NCBI GenBank assembly: GCA_003164495.1
Contig: PLTN01000165.1
Location: 14,985 to 78,984, forward strand
DNA: 64,000 nt
Source: Vulcanimicrobiota bacterium
GTDB lineage: Bacteria; Vulcanimicrobiota; Vulcanimicrobiia; Vulcanimicrobiales; Vulcanimicrobiaceae
Reading direction: 5' to 3'
Below, in pieces: positions 35,412-43,626 of the stretch (its first letter is position 1; the number at the start of each line of letters is the position of its first letter). The notes under the pieces are model-generated. The model saw only the letters and a list, made by a program, of their open reading frames with translations. It did not search any database and was not told where the DNA came from. The translations under genes and the position numbers were made by a program.

Positions 35412-36355
35412 GCCAGGCGGGCGATGAAATCGCGCGCTTCAAAGCGCGCTTCGATGACCTTGTATTTCGCGGCGACATCGATCAACGGCTGAATCAGTCC
35501 GGGATCGAGCGAGGTCGCGAACTCCGTGCGCGACATGGCGGCGATGGTGACCGGATCCATCTTGGTGAACGATGCCAGCAGCTCGACGGTTTGTGCCTGA
35601 TGCGTGTTGCAGTAGGCCGACGCCGCTTGCATCACTTGCGCGAACGAGCGCACTACGGCCGCGTTCTTCCCGAGATAATCGGCGGTCGAAAACCACGCCG
35701 ACTGCATCAAGCGGGTTCCGATCGACGAGAGATGGTAGCCGAGCACGCGCACGGTGCCGCCCTTGAGGGCTTGCGCCAGATAGGGATTTTGCAGCGTTCC
35801 GGCTACAACGTGCCCGCTGGCAAGTTCGGCGACGACGGCCGATCCCGGCATCTCGATGTACTGCACGAGTTTCGAATTGGCGCCGTTGGCGTCGATCCAG
35901 TTGCGCAAGCTGAGGTTGTCGAGGTCGCCGAGCGCGGGGCACGAGATGGTCTTGCCTTCGAGATCCTTCGCCGTGCGCAGCGGTGACTTCGCCGGCACGA
36001 CCAGCGCTGAATCCGGAGCGCTGCCGAGATAGAGTCCCGACGGCGCGACCAGCATGAAACCGATCCCTTTTCCGCGGGCCGCGATCAGGGGCAACATGCT
36101 CGAGCGCCCGATGTCGACGGCACCCCCGGCAACCGCCGAGCTGATCGCCGACCCGCTGTTCAACGTGCTGAGCGTTACGTCGAGGCCGGCTTTGCGAAAG
36201 GCGTCTTGCTGGATCGCGTAGAGCGCGGCCGTCACATCGTCGTTGGCCGTCGACGCGAGCCGGACCGGCGTGAGCGCCGGCGTGGTTTGCGCCAGGCCTC
36301 GTCCCGCCGTCGCGGCGACGAAGGCCCCAGTCAGCAATGCCTGCTTGCGGTTCAT
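35408..36355 (-). CDS. NMT1/THI5-like periplasmic substrate-binding protein (SBP6)
   Basis: 315 residues from ATG 36355, which overlaps the amidohydrolase stop (ATGA); the track ORF 35408-36799 is over-extended. Signal peptide QALLTGAFVAATAGRGLAQ, core TANDDVTAALYAIQQDAFRK, AGLDVTLSTLNSGSAI, AVDIGRSSMLPLIAARGKG and end helix IQPLIDVAAKYKVIEARF. Same subgroup as SBP2 and SBP4. Last gene of the seven-gene minus operon that contains the CDC48-like ATPase. Confidence 0.88.
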   Translation of the reverse strand: MNRKQALLTGAFVAATAGRGLAQTTPALTPVRLASTANDDVTAALYAIQQDAFRKAGLDVTLSTLNSGSAISSAVAGGAVDIGRSSMLPLIAARGKGIGFMLVAPSGLYLGSAPDSALVVPAKSPLRTAKDLEGKTISCPALGDLDNLSLRNWIDANGANSKLVQYIEMPGSAVVAELASGHVVAGTLQNPYLAQALKGGTVRVLGYHLSSIGTRLMQSAWFSTADYLGKNAAVVRSFAQVMQAASAYCNTHQAQTVELLASFTKMDPVTIAAMSRTEFATSLDPGLIQPLIDVAAKYKVIEARFEARDFIARLA

Positions 36356-37281
36356 GCGGCGAAGAGCTTGCGCGCGTTTCCGCTTTGGATCGCGATCACG
36401 TCGTGCTCCGGGAGACCGGCCATTTCCAGGTAGTGCACCGCTTGAGCATACGAATCGTCCGTCCAGTACGGGTAGTCCGAACCGAACATGATACGGTCGA
36501 TACCGAACGCATCGACGGCATGGGCCAGCGAACGCGGTTCGCCGTTGGCGGTGTCGTACCAGAACTTTCGCATCTGCACGCTCGGCAGTTCTTCGCCCGC
36601 TACGCTGCGGATGCCGCCCCGGTCGAGACGATAGCGCAGGAACGGCAGCATGCCGCCGAGATGCGGCAAGATGATCTTCAGTTGCGGATAGCGGCGCGGA
36701 AATCCGGCCTGCATCAACTGCATCGCGCACACGGCGTCTTCCACCGGTGCACCCAGCGGCCAGGTGAGCCGGCTCTCGGCAATCAGCGGCGACTCGCACG
36801 CGAAGCCCGGCGGATGGATGAACACCACCGCGGCACGCCGGTTCAGCTCGACGAAGACCGGCTCGAACGCAGGGTCGGCGAGCGAGCGCGCGTTGACGCT
36901 GGTCGTAAACGTCACGCCGTCGGCGTGCAGTTCGTCGACCGCGCGCCGCAGCTCCGTCAGCGCGGCGTCGACGTGCGGCATCGGCAGCGCGGCGAAGAAG
37001 CCGAAGCGCGCGGGATATTTGCGGCGCAGCTCCGCGTGTTCATCGTTGATGAACTGGGCCGCGCGGACCGCATCGCGTTCGTTCTCGAGGTAGGGCGTCG
37101 CCGCCGACATCGAGAGCATCTGGCGCGCAACGTTGCTGTCGTCCATGACGGCCAGCCGCTCGGCCACGCCGGCGTCCGCCGCCGGCGAGACGACCCGCCG
37201 CGCATCGAAAAGAATCCGCCTATCGCAGCCGAGCTGCTCCAGCAGATCGATGTACGTGCCGCTGAAGTGATGCACGTGCAC
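36352..37281 (-). CDS. amidohydrolase-family (ACMSD-like) metal-dependent decarboxylase/hydrolase
   Basis: 309 residues from GTG 37281. The HxHH metal motif is at the very N-terminus (MHVHHF), with VFIHPPGF (about 165), KIILPHLGG (about 212) and MFGSDYPYW with the metal Asp (about 267). This matches the ACMSD/gamma-resorcylate-decarboxylase branch, which decarboxylates aromatic acids or ring-cleavage products using Zn or Mn. The frame upstream reads LIDVHVHHF, so the usual first residues exist but have no standard start codon before the GTG. Overlaps SBP6 by 4 bp. Confidence 0.85.
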   Translation of the reverse strand: MHVHHFSGTYIDLLEQLGCDRRILFDARRVVSPAADAGVAERLAVMDDSNVARQMLSMSAATPYLENERDAVRAAQFINDEHAELRRKYPARFGFFAALPMPHVDAALTELRRAVDELHADGVTFTTSVNARSLADPAFEPVFVELNRRAAVVFIHPPGFACESPLIAESRLTWPLGAPVEDAVCAMQLMQAGFPRRYPQLKIILPHLGGMLPFLRYRLDRGGIRSVAGEELPSVQMRKFWYDTANGEPRSLAHAVDAFGIDRIMFGSDYPYWTDDSYAQAVHYLEMAGLPEHDVIAIQSGNARKLFAA

Positions 37282-37323
37282 ATCGATGAGACCGTGACCG
37301 TTGCTGATGGTGCGCCTTTTTTT

Positions 37324-38283
37324 CTAGGTGAAGATCTTGGTGCGAAGATCGACGGGTGTCGTGAGGAGGCCGGTTTGCGTCATGAGCGCAGTTAGGCGCG
37401 GCAAGTCGCTCGGCACGACGTCGGCATGGGCCGGGATCGGCTTCATCTGCGCGACGAGCTCGGGTGTAATACCGCTGAAGCCGGCGACGAGTTTGATGAA
37501 GGGCTCCTTGCCGGCGTTGGCGTTGCACCACGCGGCGCCGCGCTTGTATGCACGCACGAACGCGCGTATATCGTTGCCGCGTCGCGCTGCGAGTTCCGGC
37601 GTAATGGCGAAGAATCCGACCGGCCCGTTCGGGTAGACGCGGCTCAAGGCCCAGTCGAGCAACTCGATCGCGGGATCGGCTAAGCCCACCGTCATGAACG
37701 GATCGAGCACCAGCGCCGCGTCGACGCGCTTCGCCTTGAGCGCATCGACCATCGACGGCAGCGGAACCTCGATGATTTGCACCTTGTCGGGATCGCCGCC
37801 GGTCGCTTTGACCCACGCCGTCACGAACATCCACTGCACGTCGCGCAGCGCGTTCACGCCGACGACCTTGCCCTCGAGATCCTTGCCCGTCTTCAGCGGC
37901 TCGCCTTTGCGCTTGAGCAGCGCGCCGGGATCCGGCGGATGCGCGCCGATCGGGGCACCCTCGAGGATAATCCGCAGATCGATGCCCTTCGTAATCGCCT
38001 GAACGATGCTCGTTCCGTTGGCGTAGATCATATCGTAGGAGCCGCCGACGACCGCCGGAATACCGGCCGCGCCGCCGCGCACGATGAACGGGCTGCACGC
38101 CAGGTTTTCCGCCGTGAAGTAACCCTGCTGGTCGGCAGCATAGTACGGCGCAACATCCCAGATCGGAACCAGGGCAACGCGCAGCGGAATCGCGTCGGCG
38201 CGTGCGGCGCGCGGCAACGCACTGCCGGCGAGCGCGGCCGCCATGGTAGCGAGACTTCCGCGGCGCGAAATGCGTGAGGTCAT
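37324..38283 (-). CDS. NMT1/THI5-like periplasmic substrate-binding protein (SBP7)
   Basis: 319 residues from ATG 38283, overlapping the AAA stop (ATGA). Tat-like N-terminus (SRISRRGSLATMAAALAGSA). Core VALVPIWDVAPYYAADQQGY, FTAENLACSPFIVRGGAAG and YDMIYANGTSIVQAITKG; ends VDLRTKIFT. It is a close partner of SBP8 (same VDPxMTVG, KATGGDPDKV and DLRTKxF segments), which is divergently encoded at the head of the operon. Confidence 0.88.
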   Translation of the reverse strand: MTSRISRRGSLATMAAALAGSALPRAARADAIPLRVALVPIWDVAPYYAADQQGYFTAENLACSPFIVRGGAAGIPAVVGGSYDMIYANGTSIVQAITKGIDLRIILEGAPIGAHPPDPGALLKRKGEPLKTGKDLEGKVVGVNALRDVQWMFVTAWVKATGGDPDKVQIIEVPLPSMVDALKAKRVDAALVLDPFMTVGLADPAIELLDWALSRVYPNGPVGFFAITPELAARRGNDIRAFVRAYKRGAAWCNANAGKEPFIKLVAGFSGITPELVAQMKPIPAHADVVPSDLPRLTALMTQTGLLTTPVDLRTKIFT

Positions 38284-40415
38284 GTTGGCTCCTTCACGGT
38301 ATCGATAGCTTTGAGTAGATCCACAGTGGTCGTTGCGACCGCGCCCGCATAGCCGGTGCGCCGGAGGGCGAGGCGTTTGGCGCGCGCGCACAGTTCGCGC
38401 AGTTGCGCGCCCGAAAAGCCTTCGGTGAGCGGCACCAGTTCGTCGATGGACGCGTCGACGTTCGCACCGGCGAGAAACAGCTTCAGGATCGCGCGGCGTC
38501 CGGCCGCATCGGGGAGCGGCACGTGCACGTGCGTTCCGAACCGTCCCGGACGCAAGATGGCCGGATCGACGAGGTCGATGCGGTTGGTTGCGGCCAGCAC
38601 GACGATGCCCGAGAGCGGTTCGATGCCGTCGAGTTCCGCGAGCAATTGGTTGACGACACGTTCGGTCGTCATCGAACCGCTATGATCGCCCCGAATCGGC
38701 GTGATCGAATCGAGCTGGTCGAAGAAGATCACGGCCGGCGCAACTTGGCGCGCGATCCGGAAGATGTGCCGCACGGCTTCTTCCGATTCGCCGAGCCACT
38801 TGGTGAACAGCTCCGGCCCGTTGACGGCGATGAAGTTCACGCCGCATTCGTTGGCGACGGCTTGCGCGAGCAGAGTCTTTCCGGTGCCCGGTGCGCCGTA
38901 GAGCAGCACGCCGGAATGTGCGGCAAGCCCCATCTCGGCCAGCACGTCCGGTTTGTGCAGCGGCATCTCGACGAGTTCGCGCAGCTCTTCGCGCAGCGCA
39001 TCCATTCCCCCGACGTCGGCCCACGTGACGTCGGGACGCGAGATCAGCGTTTCACGCAAGGCCGACGGCCGCACGTGCGCGAGCGCGTGCTCGAAGTCGG
39101 AGCGCGAGACCGTGATCTGCTCGGATTGCAGACGAAACGCCGCGCGGTGATCGGCCAGCATCGAGGTGTTGCGGCGCAGCGCGGAGAGGCCCGCCTCGCG
39201 GCAGAGCTCCATCAAGTCGGCGCCGACGAAGCCGTGCGTGCGGTACGCGACATCGTCGAGCGCGGCCAGCGCGTCGGGCGCCAGCGGCATCTCGCGCGTG
39301 TGGATATCCAGCACTTCACGCCGTCCGGCGATATCGGGCGGCCCGATGAAAATCTCGCGATCGAAGCGGCCCGGCCGGCGAAACGCGGGATCGACGCTGT
39401 CGAGCCGGTTCGTCGTCGCTACGACGACCACGGCATCGACGCGCGTCAAGCCGTCCATCAACGAGAGCAATTGCGTGACGACACGGATATCGGCGTGCGC
39501 GCCCGTTTCGCCGCGCTTGGGTGCGATCGCATCGAGCTCGTCGATGAAGATGATCGACGGTGCGTGGTGTCCGGCCTCGCCGAAGATCCGCCGCAGGTTG
39601 CCTTCGGTCTCGCCGGCGTAGGTGCCGATGATGTCGGGGCCGTTGATGTAGTAGAACCGCGCCTCGACCTCGTTCGCGATCGCGCGCGCCATGCGCGTCT
39701 TGCCGGCGCCCGGCGGACCGTAGAGGATGATGCCGCGCGGCGCGGTGATGCCGAGCTGCTGGTAGACGTGCGGAAACTTGAGCGGCAACTGCACCAGCTC
39801 GCGCACCGCGCGGATCTGCGTGCCCAGTCCGCCCACGTCTTCGAACGTGACGTCCATCGCGCCGTCGGGCACGTGCGCATCGGCGTACTGCAGCACGATC
39901 TGCGTGTCGGGCGTGACGTAGCCGGGGCCGTCGTCGACCGTCACGACTTGATAGGTCGTCCCCGAGGTCGTGCCAGGGAAAGGCAGATACAGCACCGCAT
40001 CGCGGCTCACGGCCGTGCGGTCGGCGCTCAGCAGTGCGGTCAGGTGCGGAACGAGATCGTGCGCGGTCGAGACGTCGGCCGCCGGCAGCAGCTCCACGCG
40101 CTTCGCCGGCCGGAGCTCGATCGGCTCGATCTCCACCGATTCGTTGAGCCGCGCCTTGAGTGCTTGGCGCAGAAAGCGATCCATGCGCGCGGTATCGCCC
40201 GCTCCGTCGGCGGCGGCCGGATCGAGCCGCGCGACCGCGCTGCGCCCGCGCTCGGTCGCAACGCGTACCGTGTCGCCGGCCGACAAGCCGAGCTGTTGCA
40301 TCAGCGCCGCATCGAGCTGGATGCGTTGCCGTGCGCCCGCCGTTGCCGCGCCCGCGAGGTTGTCGACGGTGGCGTGCACGTGCGGGATGCCGGAGTGCGT
40401 GTGCGCGTGCGTCAA
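38280..40415 (-). CDS. CDC48/p97-like double AAA+ ATPase with Gln in the D2 Walker B
   Basis: 711 residues. N-terminal CDC48-type barrel domain (residues about 25-190: RIQLDAALMQQLGLSAGDTV), then two AAA modules. D1: GPPGAGKTRMAR (about 235), IIFIDELDAIAP (about 290), RRPGRFDREI arginine fingers. D2: GAPGTGKTLLAQ (about 507), VIFFDQLDSI, LRPGRFGTHV. Gln567 (codon CAG) replaces the Walker B Glu; in AAA proteins this change normally allows ATP binding but blocks hydrolysis. CDC48 homologues unfold or extract proteins. It is embedded in a catabolic operon: 4 nt from the cupin stop and overlapping SBP7 by 4 bp, so it is probably co-translated with them. The role there is unknown. Confidence 0.92.
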   Translation of the reverse strand: MTHAHTHSGIPHVHATVDNLAGAATAGARQRIQLDAALMQQLGLSAGDTVRVATERGRSAVARLDPAAADGAGDTARMDRFLRQALKARLNESVEIEPIELRPAKRVELLPAADVSTAHDLVPHLTALLSADRTAVSRDAVLYLPFPGTTSGTTYQVVTVDDGPGYVTPDTQIVLQYADAHVPDGAMDVTFEDVGGLGTQIRAVRELVQLPLKFPHVYQQLGITAPRGIILYGPPGAGKTRMARAIANEVEARFYYINGPDIIGTYAGETEGNLRRIFGEAGHHAPSIIFIDELDAIAPKRGETGAHADIRVVTQLLSLMDGLTRVDAVVVVATTNRLDSVDPAFRRPGRFDREIFIGPPDIAGRREVLDIHTREMPLAPDALAALDDVAYRTHGFVGADLMELCREAGLSALRRNTSMLADHRAAFRLQSEQITVSRSDFEHALAHVRPSALRETLISRPDVTWADVGGMDALREELRELVEMPLHKPDVLAEMGLAAHSGVLLYGAPGTGKTLLAQAVANECGVNFIAVNGPELFTKWLGESEEAVRHIFRIARQVAPAVIFFDQLDSITPIRGDHSGSMTTERVVNQLLAELDGIEPLSGIVVLAATNRIDLVDPAILRPGRFGTHVHVPLPDAAGRRAILKLFLAGANVDASIDELVPLTEGFSGAQLRELCARAKRLALRRTGYAGAVATTTVDLLKAIDTVKEPT

Positions 40416-40419
40416 ACGC

Positions 40420-40938
40420 TCAACCCTGTTTCGCGCGGTCGTATTCGGGCGCGTTTTCGAGCTGTTCGAAACCGGTGCCGCGATCGACGCTCGCGCATTG
40501 GAGAAAGTTCGGTTCGACGGCGATGAGTTTCGCCGTGATCTCGGGATCCGTGTTGAAGTGCTGCACGGTGATGCCGGGCTTGCGCAACGGCAGGTTCAGC
40601 GCGTCGCCGGCCTTCCATGGATGCTTCACGCCGTCGAGCACGGTGTAGCCTTGCCCGGCGACGACATAGATCACCTGATCGCCGCCGAACAGCAGCCGTC
40701 CCGAACGGCTCCCCGGCGGAATCTCTTGCGAGTACACGAGGTAGCACGAGAGGATCGTGTCTTTGATGCCCGGATGCATGTACCAGCGCATCAAGCCCTG
40801 GCGGTTCAACTCGAGCGGCAGCTGCGACTCCTTGATGACCTGAATGCCGTTCTTGCGCGCTTCGCGCTGTTCGTCGCGAAGCTCGAAGATCTGATCCCAA
40901 AAGTTCTGCTCGGCCAGCCGTTGCGTGCGATCACTCAC
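40420..40938 (-). CDS. cupin-fold protein lacking the metal-binding histidines
   Basis: 172 residues. Cupin core GGDQVIYVVAGQGYTVLDGV (about 88-107), GDALNLPLRKPG and ITVQHFNTD. The motif 1 His pair is replaced (GSRSGRLLFGGDQ, versus GKHRHQGGL in the neighbouring cupin), so it may not bind metal through that motif. Start overlaps the previous cupin stop by 8 bp. The two proteins look like the halves of a bicupin such as that at 13.8 kb, with this half degenerate; a heteromeric complex is inferred. Confidence 0.75.
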   Translation of the reverse strand: MSDRTQRLAEQNFWDQIFELRDEQREARKNGIQVIKESQLPLELNRQGLMRWYMHPGIKDTILSCYLVYSQEIPPGSRSGRLLFGGDQVIYVVAGQGYTVLDGVKHPWKAGDALNLPLRKPGITVQHFNTDPEITAKLIAVEPNFLQCASVDRGTGFEQLENAPEYDRAKQG

Positions 40939-41443
40939 GATAGTCTACCGCCGTTTCGAGTTGTGTCATCTCCGAGGCGACGTAATCGCGCAACGGAAAG
41001 TGGATGAACGCGATCCAGAGCGCCGGGTGCGCCGGATCGCTGTTGAAGTGCTGATGCTCGACCCCGCCTTTTTCCAACGGCAGCAAGACCAGATCGCCCT
41101 TTTCCCAATCGACGCGCTCGCCGTTGATCACGGAATAGCCCTTGCCGTCGATCACGTAGATCACGAGGCCGCCTTGGTGGCGGTGCTTGCCCGACTTCGT
41201 GTGGATCTCGTGCGTGAAAACGGCCCAATGCTGCAGCGGGGTGTCGGGAATCAGGAACGGATCGAGGTACGGACGCAACAGCCCCTGACGCGTCTGCTCT
41301 TGCGGACAGTCCTCCAGCCGCAGAACGACGCGACCGACGGTTTGCCGCTCGGTGCGCTCCTTATCATAGGTGACGGCCACCTCGTAAGCGCTTTGGGTCG
41401 GGCGTTCGCGTTCTCGCGAGCGCGTGCGTTCGGATTCAGCCAT
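40931..41443 (-). CDS. metal-binding cupin-fold protein
   Basis: 170 residues with a charged, probably disordered N-terminus (SERTRSRERERPTQ). The cupin motif GKHRHQGGLVIYVIDGKGYS (about 96-115) and GGVEHQHFNSDP (about 137) keep the His ligands. It shares the pattern HQHFN and GxGYSxxNGxRxDW with the N-terminal half of the bicupin at 13.8 kb. It overlaps the partner cupin gene by 8 bp. A dioxygenase or isomerase role in the same pathway as the neighbouring amidohydrolase is inference. Confidence 0.78.
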   Translation of the reverse strand: MAESERTRSRERERPTQSAYEVAVTYDKERTERQTVGRVVLRLEDCPQEQTRQGLLRPYLDPFLIPDTPLQHWAVFTHEIHTKSGKHRHQGGLVIYVIDGKGYSVINGERVDWEKGDLVLLPLEKGGVEHQHFNSDPAHPALWIAFIHFPLRDYVASEMTQLETAVDYRE

Positions 41444-41470
41444 GACGTCTTTCCGCGTTACTTAGGTACC

Positions 41471-42214
41471 TTAGAGTTCTCCTTTGCCGCGCCCCCACGT
41501 CGCGAGCGCGCCGCCGTCCACGCGCAAATCTTCGCCGGTGATGAACGAGGCATCGTCGGACACCAAGAACGCGATCGCGTTGGCGAGGTCTTGCGGTTCA
41601 CCCAAACGTCCGAGCGGAATTTCATCCCACGTGGAATGCTTGGGCCCGGTGCGCGTCGGCGTGGCCGAGTTGACACGGATGTTGTAGGGCGCGAGATCTT
41701 GTGCCATCGCGCGCGCCATGTTGAGCGCGCCGCCTTTGGCCGTGCAGTAGGCGAACGCATCGGGACGCCCGCGGTGCCCCGAGGTCGACGCGACGAGCAC
41801 GATCGATCCGGGGCGCTTCAACTCGATCAGCCGTTCGGCGACCGCCTTCGCGCACAAGAACGAACCGGTCAGCACGACGTTGAGGATCCGTTGGAATTCT
41901 TCCAGGCTCGTTTTGAGGATGCCGTTCTTTCCCGGCGTCGTTGGGTTGGTGACCAGGATATCGATCGGGCCGAACGCGTCTTCGGCGATTTTCAAGAAAC
42001 CGCGCACGGCCTCGGGATCGGTAACGTTGCCGGGAGCAGCAACTGCGCGACCGCCCTCGCGCTGCACCGCGTCCACGACTTCCAATGCGACGCTCTCAAC
42101 CAAGTTGTTGCACACGACCGCCGCGCCTTTGGCGGCCAGCGTTCGCGCAATCGCTTGTCCGATGTTCGGTCCCGCGCCGGTAACGAGCGCGACCCGACCT
42201 GAAAGTTGGCCCAT
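41471..42214 (-). CDS. short-chain dehydrogenase/reductase with atypical NNAG motif
   Basis: 247 residues from ATG 42214 (MGQLSGRVALVTGAGPNIGQ); the track start is 79 codons upstream. Glycine motif TGAGPNIG, catalytic YCTAK (about 158) and C-terminal ITGEDLRVDGG. The conserved NNAG is replaced by TNPTTPG (about 92). First gene of the minus operon with two cupins, the CDC48-like ATPase, two binding proteins and the amidohydrolase. It is divergent from SBP8 over a 78 bp gap. Confidence 0.88.
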   Translation of the reverse strand: MGQLSGRVALVTGAGPNIGQAIARTLAAKGAAVVCNNLVESVALEVVDAVQREGGRAVAAPGNVTDPEAVRGFLKIAEDAFGPIDILVTNPTTPGKNGILKTSLEEFQRILNVVLTGSFLCAKAVAERLIELKRPGSIVLVASTSGHRGRPDAFAYCTAKGGALNMARAMAQDLAPYNIRVNSATPTRTGPKHSTWDEIPLGRLGEPQDLANAIAFLVSDDASFITGEDLRVDGGALATWGRGKGEL

Positions 42215-42292
42215 ACGGTCGGCATTTGTTGATGCTATCTGCGCACCTTCTCGATCTGAAGGGGACGGCGCCACCGTACTGAAGGCGTCGTC

Positions 42293-43252
42293 ATGCCGCT
42301 TCATGTCAGCCGGCGAAACGCGCTGCTCGGCGCAAGCGCAACGCTCGCCGCGTTGTCGGTTCCCGCGCCGGTACTGGCCGAGCCGGCGCTGCTGCACGTT
42401 TCGACGGTCGCGATCTTCGACGTCGCGAAATATTACGCGGCCGACGCGCAAGGCTACTTCGCCGCCGAAAACCTGGCGGTGACGACCGAACCCGTGCAGA
42501 GCGGCGCGGCGGGGGTTCCGGCGCTCATGAACGGCCAGTTCGACGTGCTCTACAACAACGTTGCATCGACGATTTCCGCAATCGATCGCGGCTTCGACTT
42601 GCGCGTCGTCATGGGCGGCAGCCCGAACGGCTCGAAGCCGCCCGGTCAGTCGGCCCTGATGAAGCGGCGCGGCGACGCCATTCGCAGCGGCAAGGATCTC
42701 GAAGGCAAAACCGTCGGCGTCAACGGCGTTCGCGGCATCAATTGGGTGCTCACGCGCTCGTGGGTCAAGCTAACCGGCGGCGATCCCGAGAAAGTCAGCT
42801 TTCTCGAACTCCCTAACTCCGTGCTGATCGATTCGATCAAAGCCAAGCGTATCGATGCCGCATACGTGGTCGATCCGTACATGACCGTCGGCCGCACCGA
42901 TCCCGACATCGAAGGCTTCGGCTGGCCGCAGAGTTCCGTCTATCGCGGGGGCGTCAACGGGCTGTGGGTCGTGACGCGGGCGAGCACCGATCAGCGGCCC
43001 GACGTGATCCGTGCGTTCGTGCGCGCGTTGATCCGCGGCGCGGGCTGGGTCAACGCCAACCTCGGCAACGACAGCTACTTCAAACTGGTTTCCGGCTTCA
43101 CCAAGATCGACCCGGCGATCGCAGCGAAGATGGTGCTCGAACCGGCCAGCACGTCGATCTCGGCAACGCAAATTCAGCCGATGGTAAAATTGATGCGCGA
43201 CAACGGTCTGATCGCCGGAGATATCGATCTTCGCACGAAGATGTTCGTCTGA
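42293..43252 (+). CDS. NMT1/THI5-like periplasmic substrate-binding protein (SBP8)
   Basis: 319 residues. Tat-like N-terminus (VSRRNALLGASATLAALSVP). Core VSTVAIFDVAKYYAADAQGY, FAAENLAVTTEPVQSG, FDVLYNNVASTISAIDRG; ends IDLRTKMFV. Nearest window relative is SBP7. Its stop overlaps the DUF35 gene start (TGATG), so the two are co-translated. It is the only NMT1-type binding protein here directly coupled to an acyl-CoA-handling gene on the same strand. Confidence 0.88.
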   Translation: MPLHVSRRNALLGASATLAALSVPAPVLAEPALLHVSTVAIFDVAKYYAADAQGYFAAENLAVTTEPVQSGAAGVPALMNGQFDVLYNNVASTISAIDRGFDLRVVMGGSPNGSKPPGQSALMKRRGDAIRSGKDLEGKTVGVNGVRGINWVLTRSWVKLTGGDPEKVSFLELPNSVLIDSIKAKRIDAAYVVDPYMTVGRTDPDIEGFGWPQSSVYRGGVNGLWVVTRASTDQRPDVIRAFVRALIRGAGWVNANLGNDSYFKLVSGFTKIDPAIAAKMVLEPASTSISATQIQPMVKLMRDNGLIAGDIDLRTKMFV

Positions 43253-43626
43253 TGTTCGCACCCCTGTGGGATGGAACCGCACGCAAGGAACTGCTCCTGC
43301 AGCGTTGCAGCGCATGCGGGGCGTTCCGCCATCCGCCCAGTCCGATCTGCCGGAGCTGCTTGAGCGATCAGCATGAATGGGTCGCGGCGAGCGGCCGCGG
43401 TACGGTGTACACCTACGCCGTCGTGCGTCAGGCACTCGGGCGGGGCTGGGAAGAGAAGGTACCCTACGTCGTCGCCGTGATCGAGCTCGACGAAGGGCCG
43501 CGTTTTCTCACCAACGTCGTCAACGTCGACCCGGACGCAGTGCAGATCGGCATGCCGGTCGAGGTCGTCTATCTCGAACGCGCCGACGCGGCAACGTTGC
43601 CGCTCTTCCAACCGCGGAGCGCTTAA
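43252..43626 (+). CDS. Zn-ribbon/OB-fold DUF35 protein
   Basis: 124 residues. Rubredoxin-like Zn ribbon RCSACGAFRHPPSPICRSC (about 19-37), then an OB fold (GRGTVYTYAVVRQALG; VVAVIELDEGPRFLTNVV). DUF35 proteins partner thiolase-like enzymes, as in the steroid aldolase Ltp2-ChsH2 or acetone/acetoacetyl systems. A thiolase-like gene without the nucleophilic Cys lies at 46.9-48.1 kb in the convergent operon, the obvious candidate partner. The track shows this region only in a wrong frame (42964-43626). Confidence 0.87.
   Translation: MFAPLWDGTARKELLLQRCSACGAFRHPPSPICRSCLSDQHEWVAASGRGTVYTYAVVRQALGRGWEEKVPYVVAVIELDEGPRFLTNVVNVDPDAVQIGMPVEVVYLERADAATLPLFQPRSA

Noticed and set aside
38403-40526. 707-codon plus-strand ORF
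   Set aside because: Antisense shadow of the CDC48-like gene in GC-rich DNA; no domain features.
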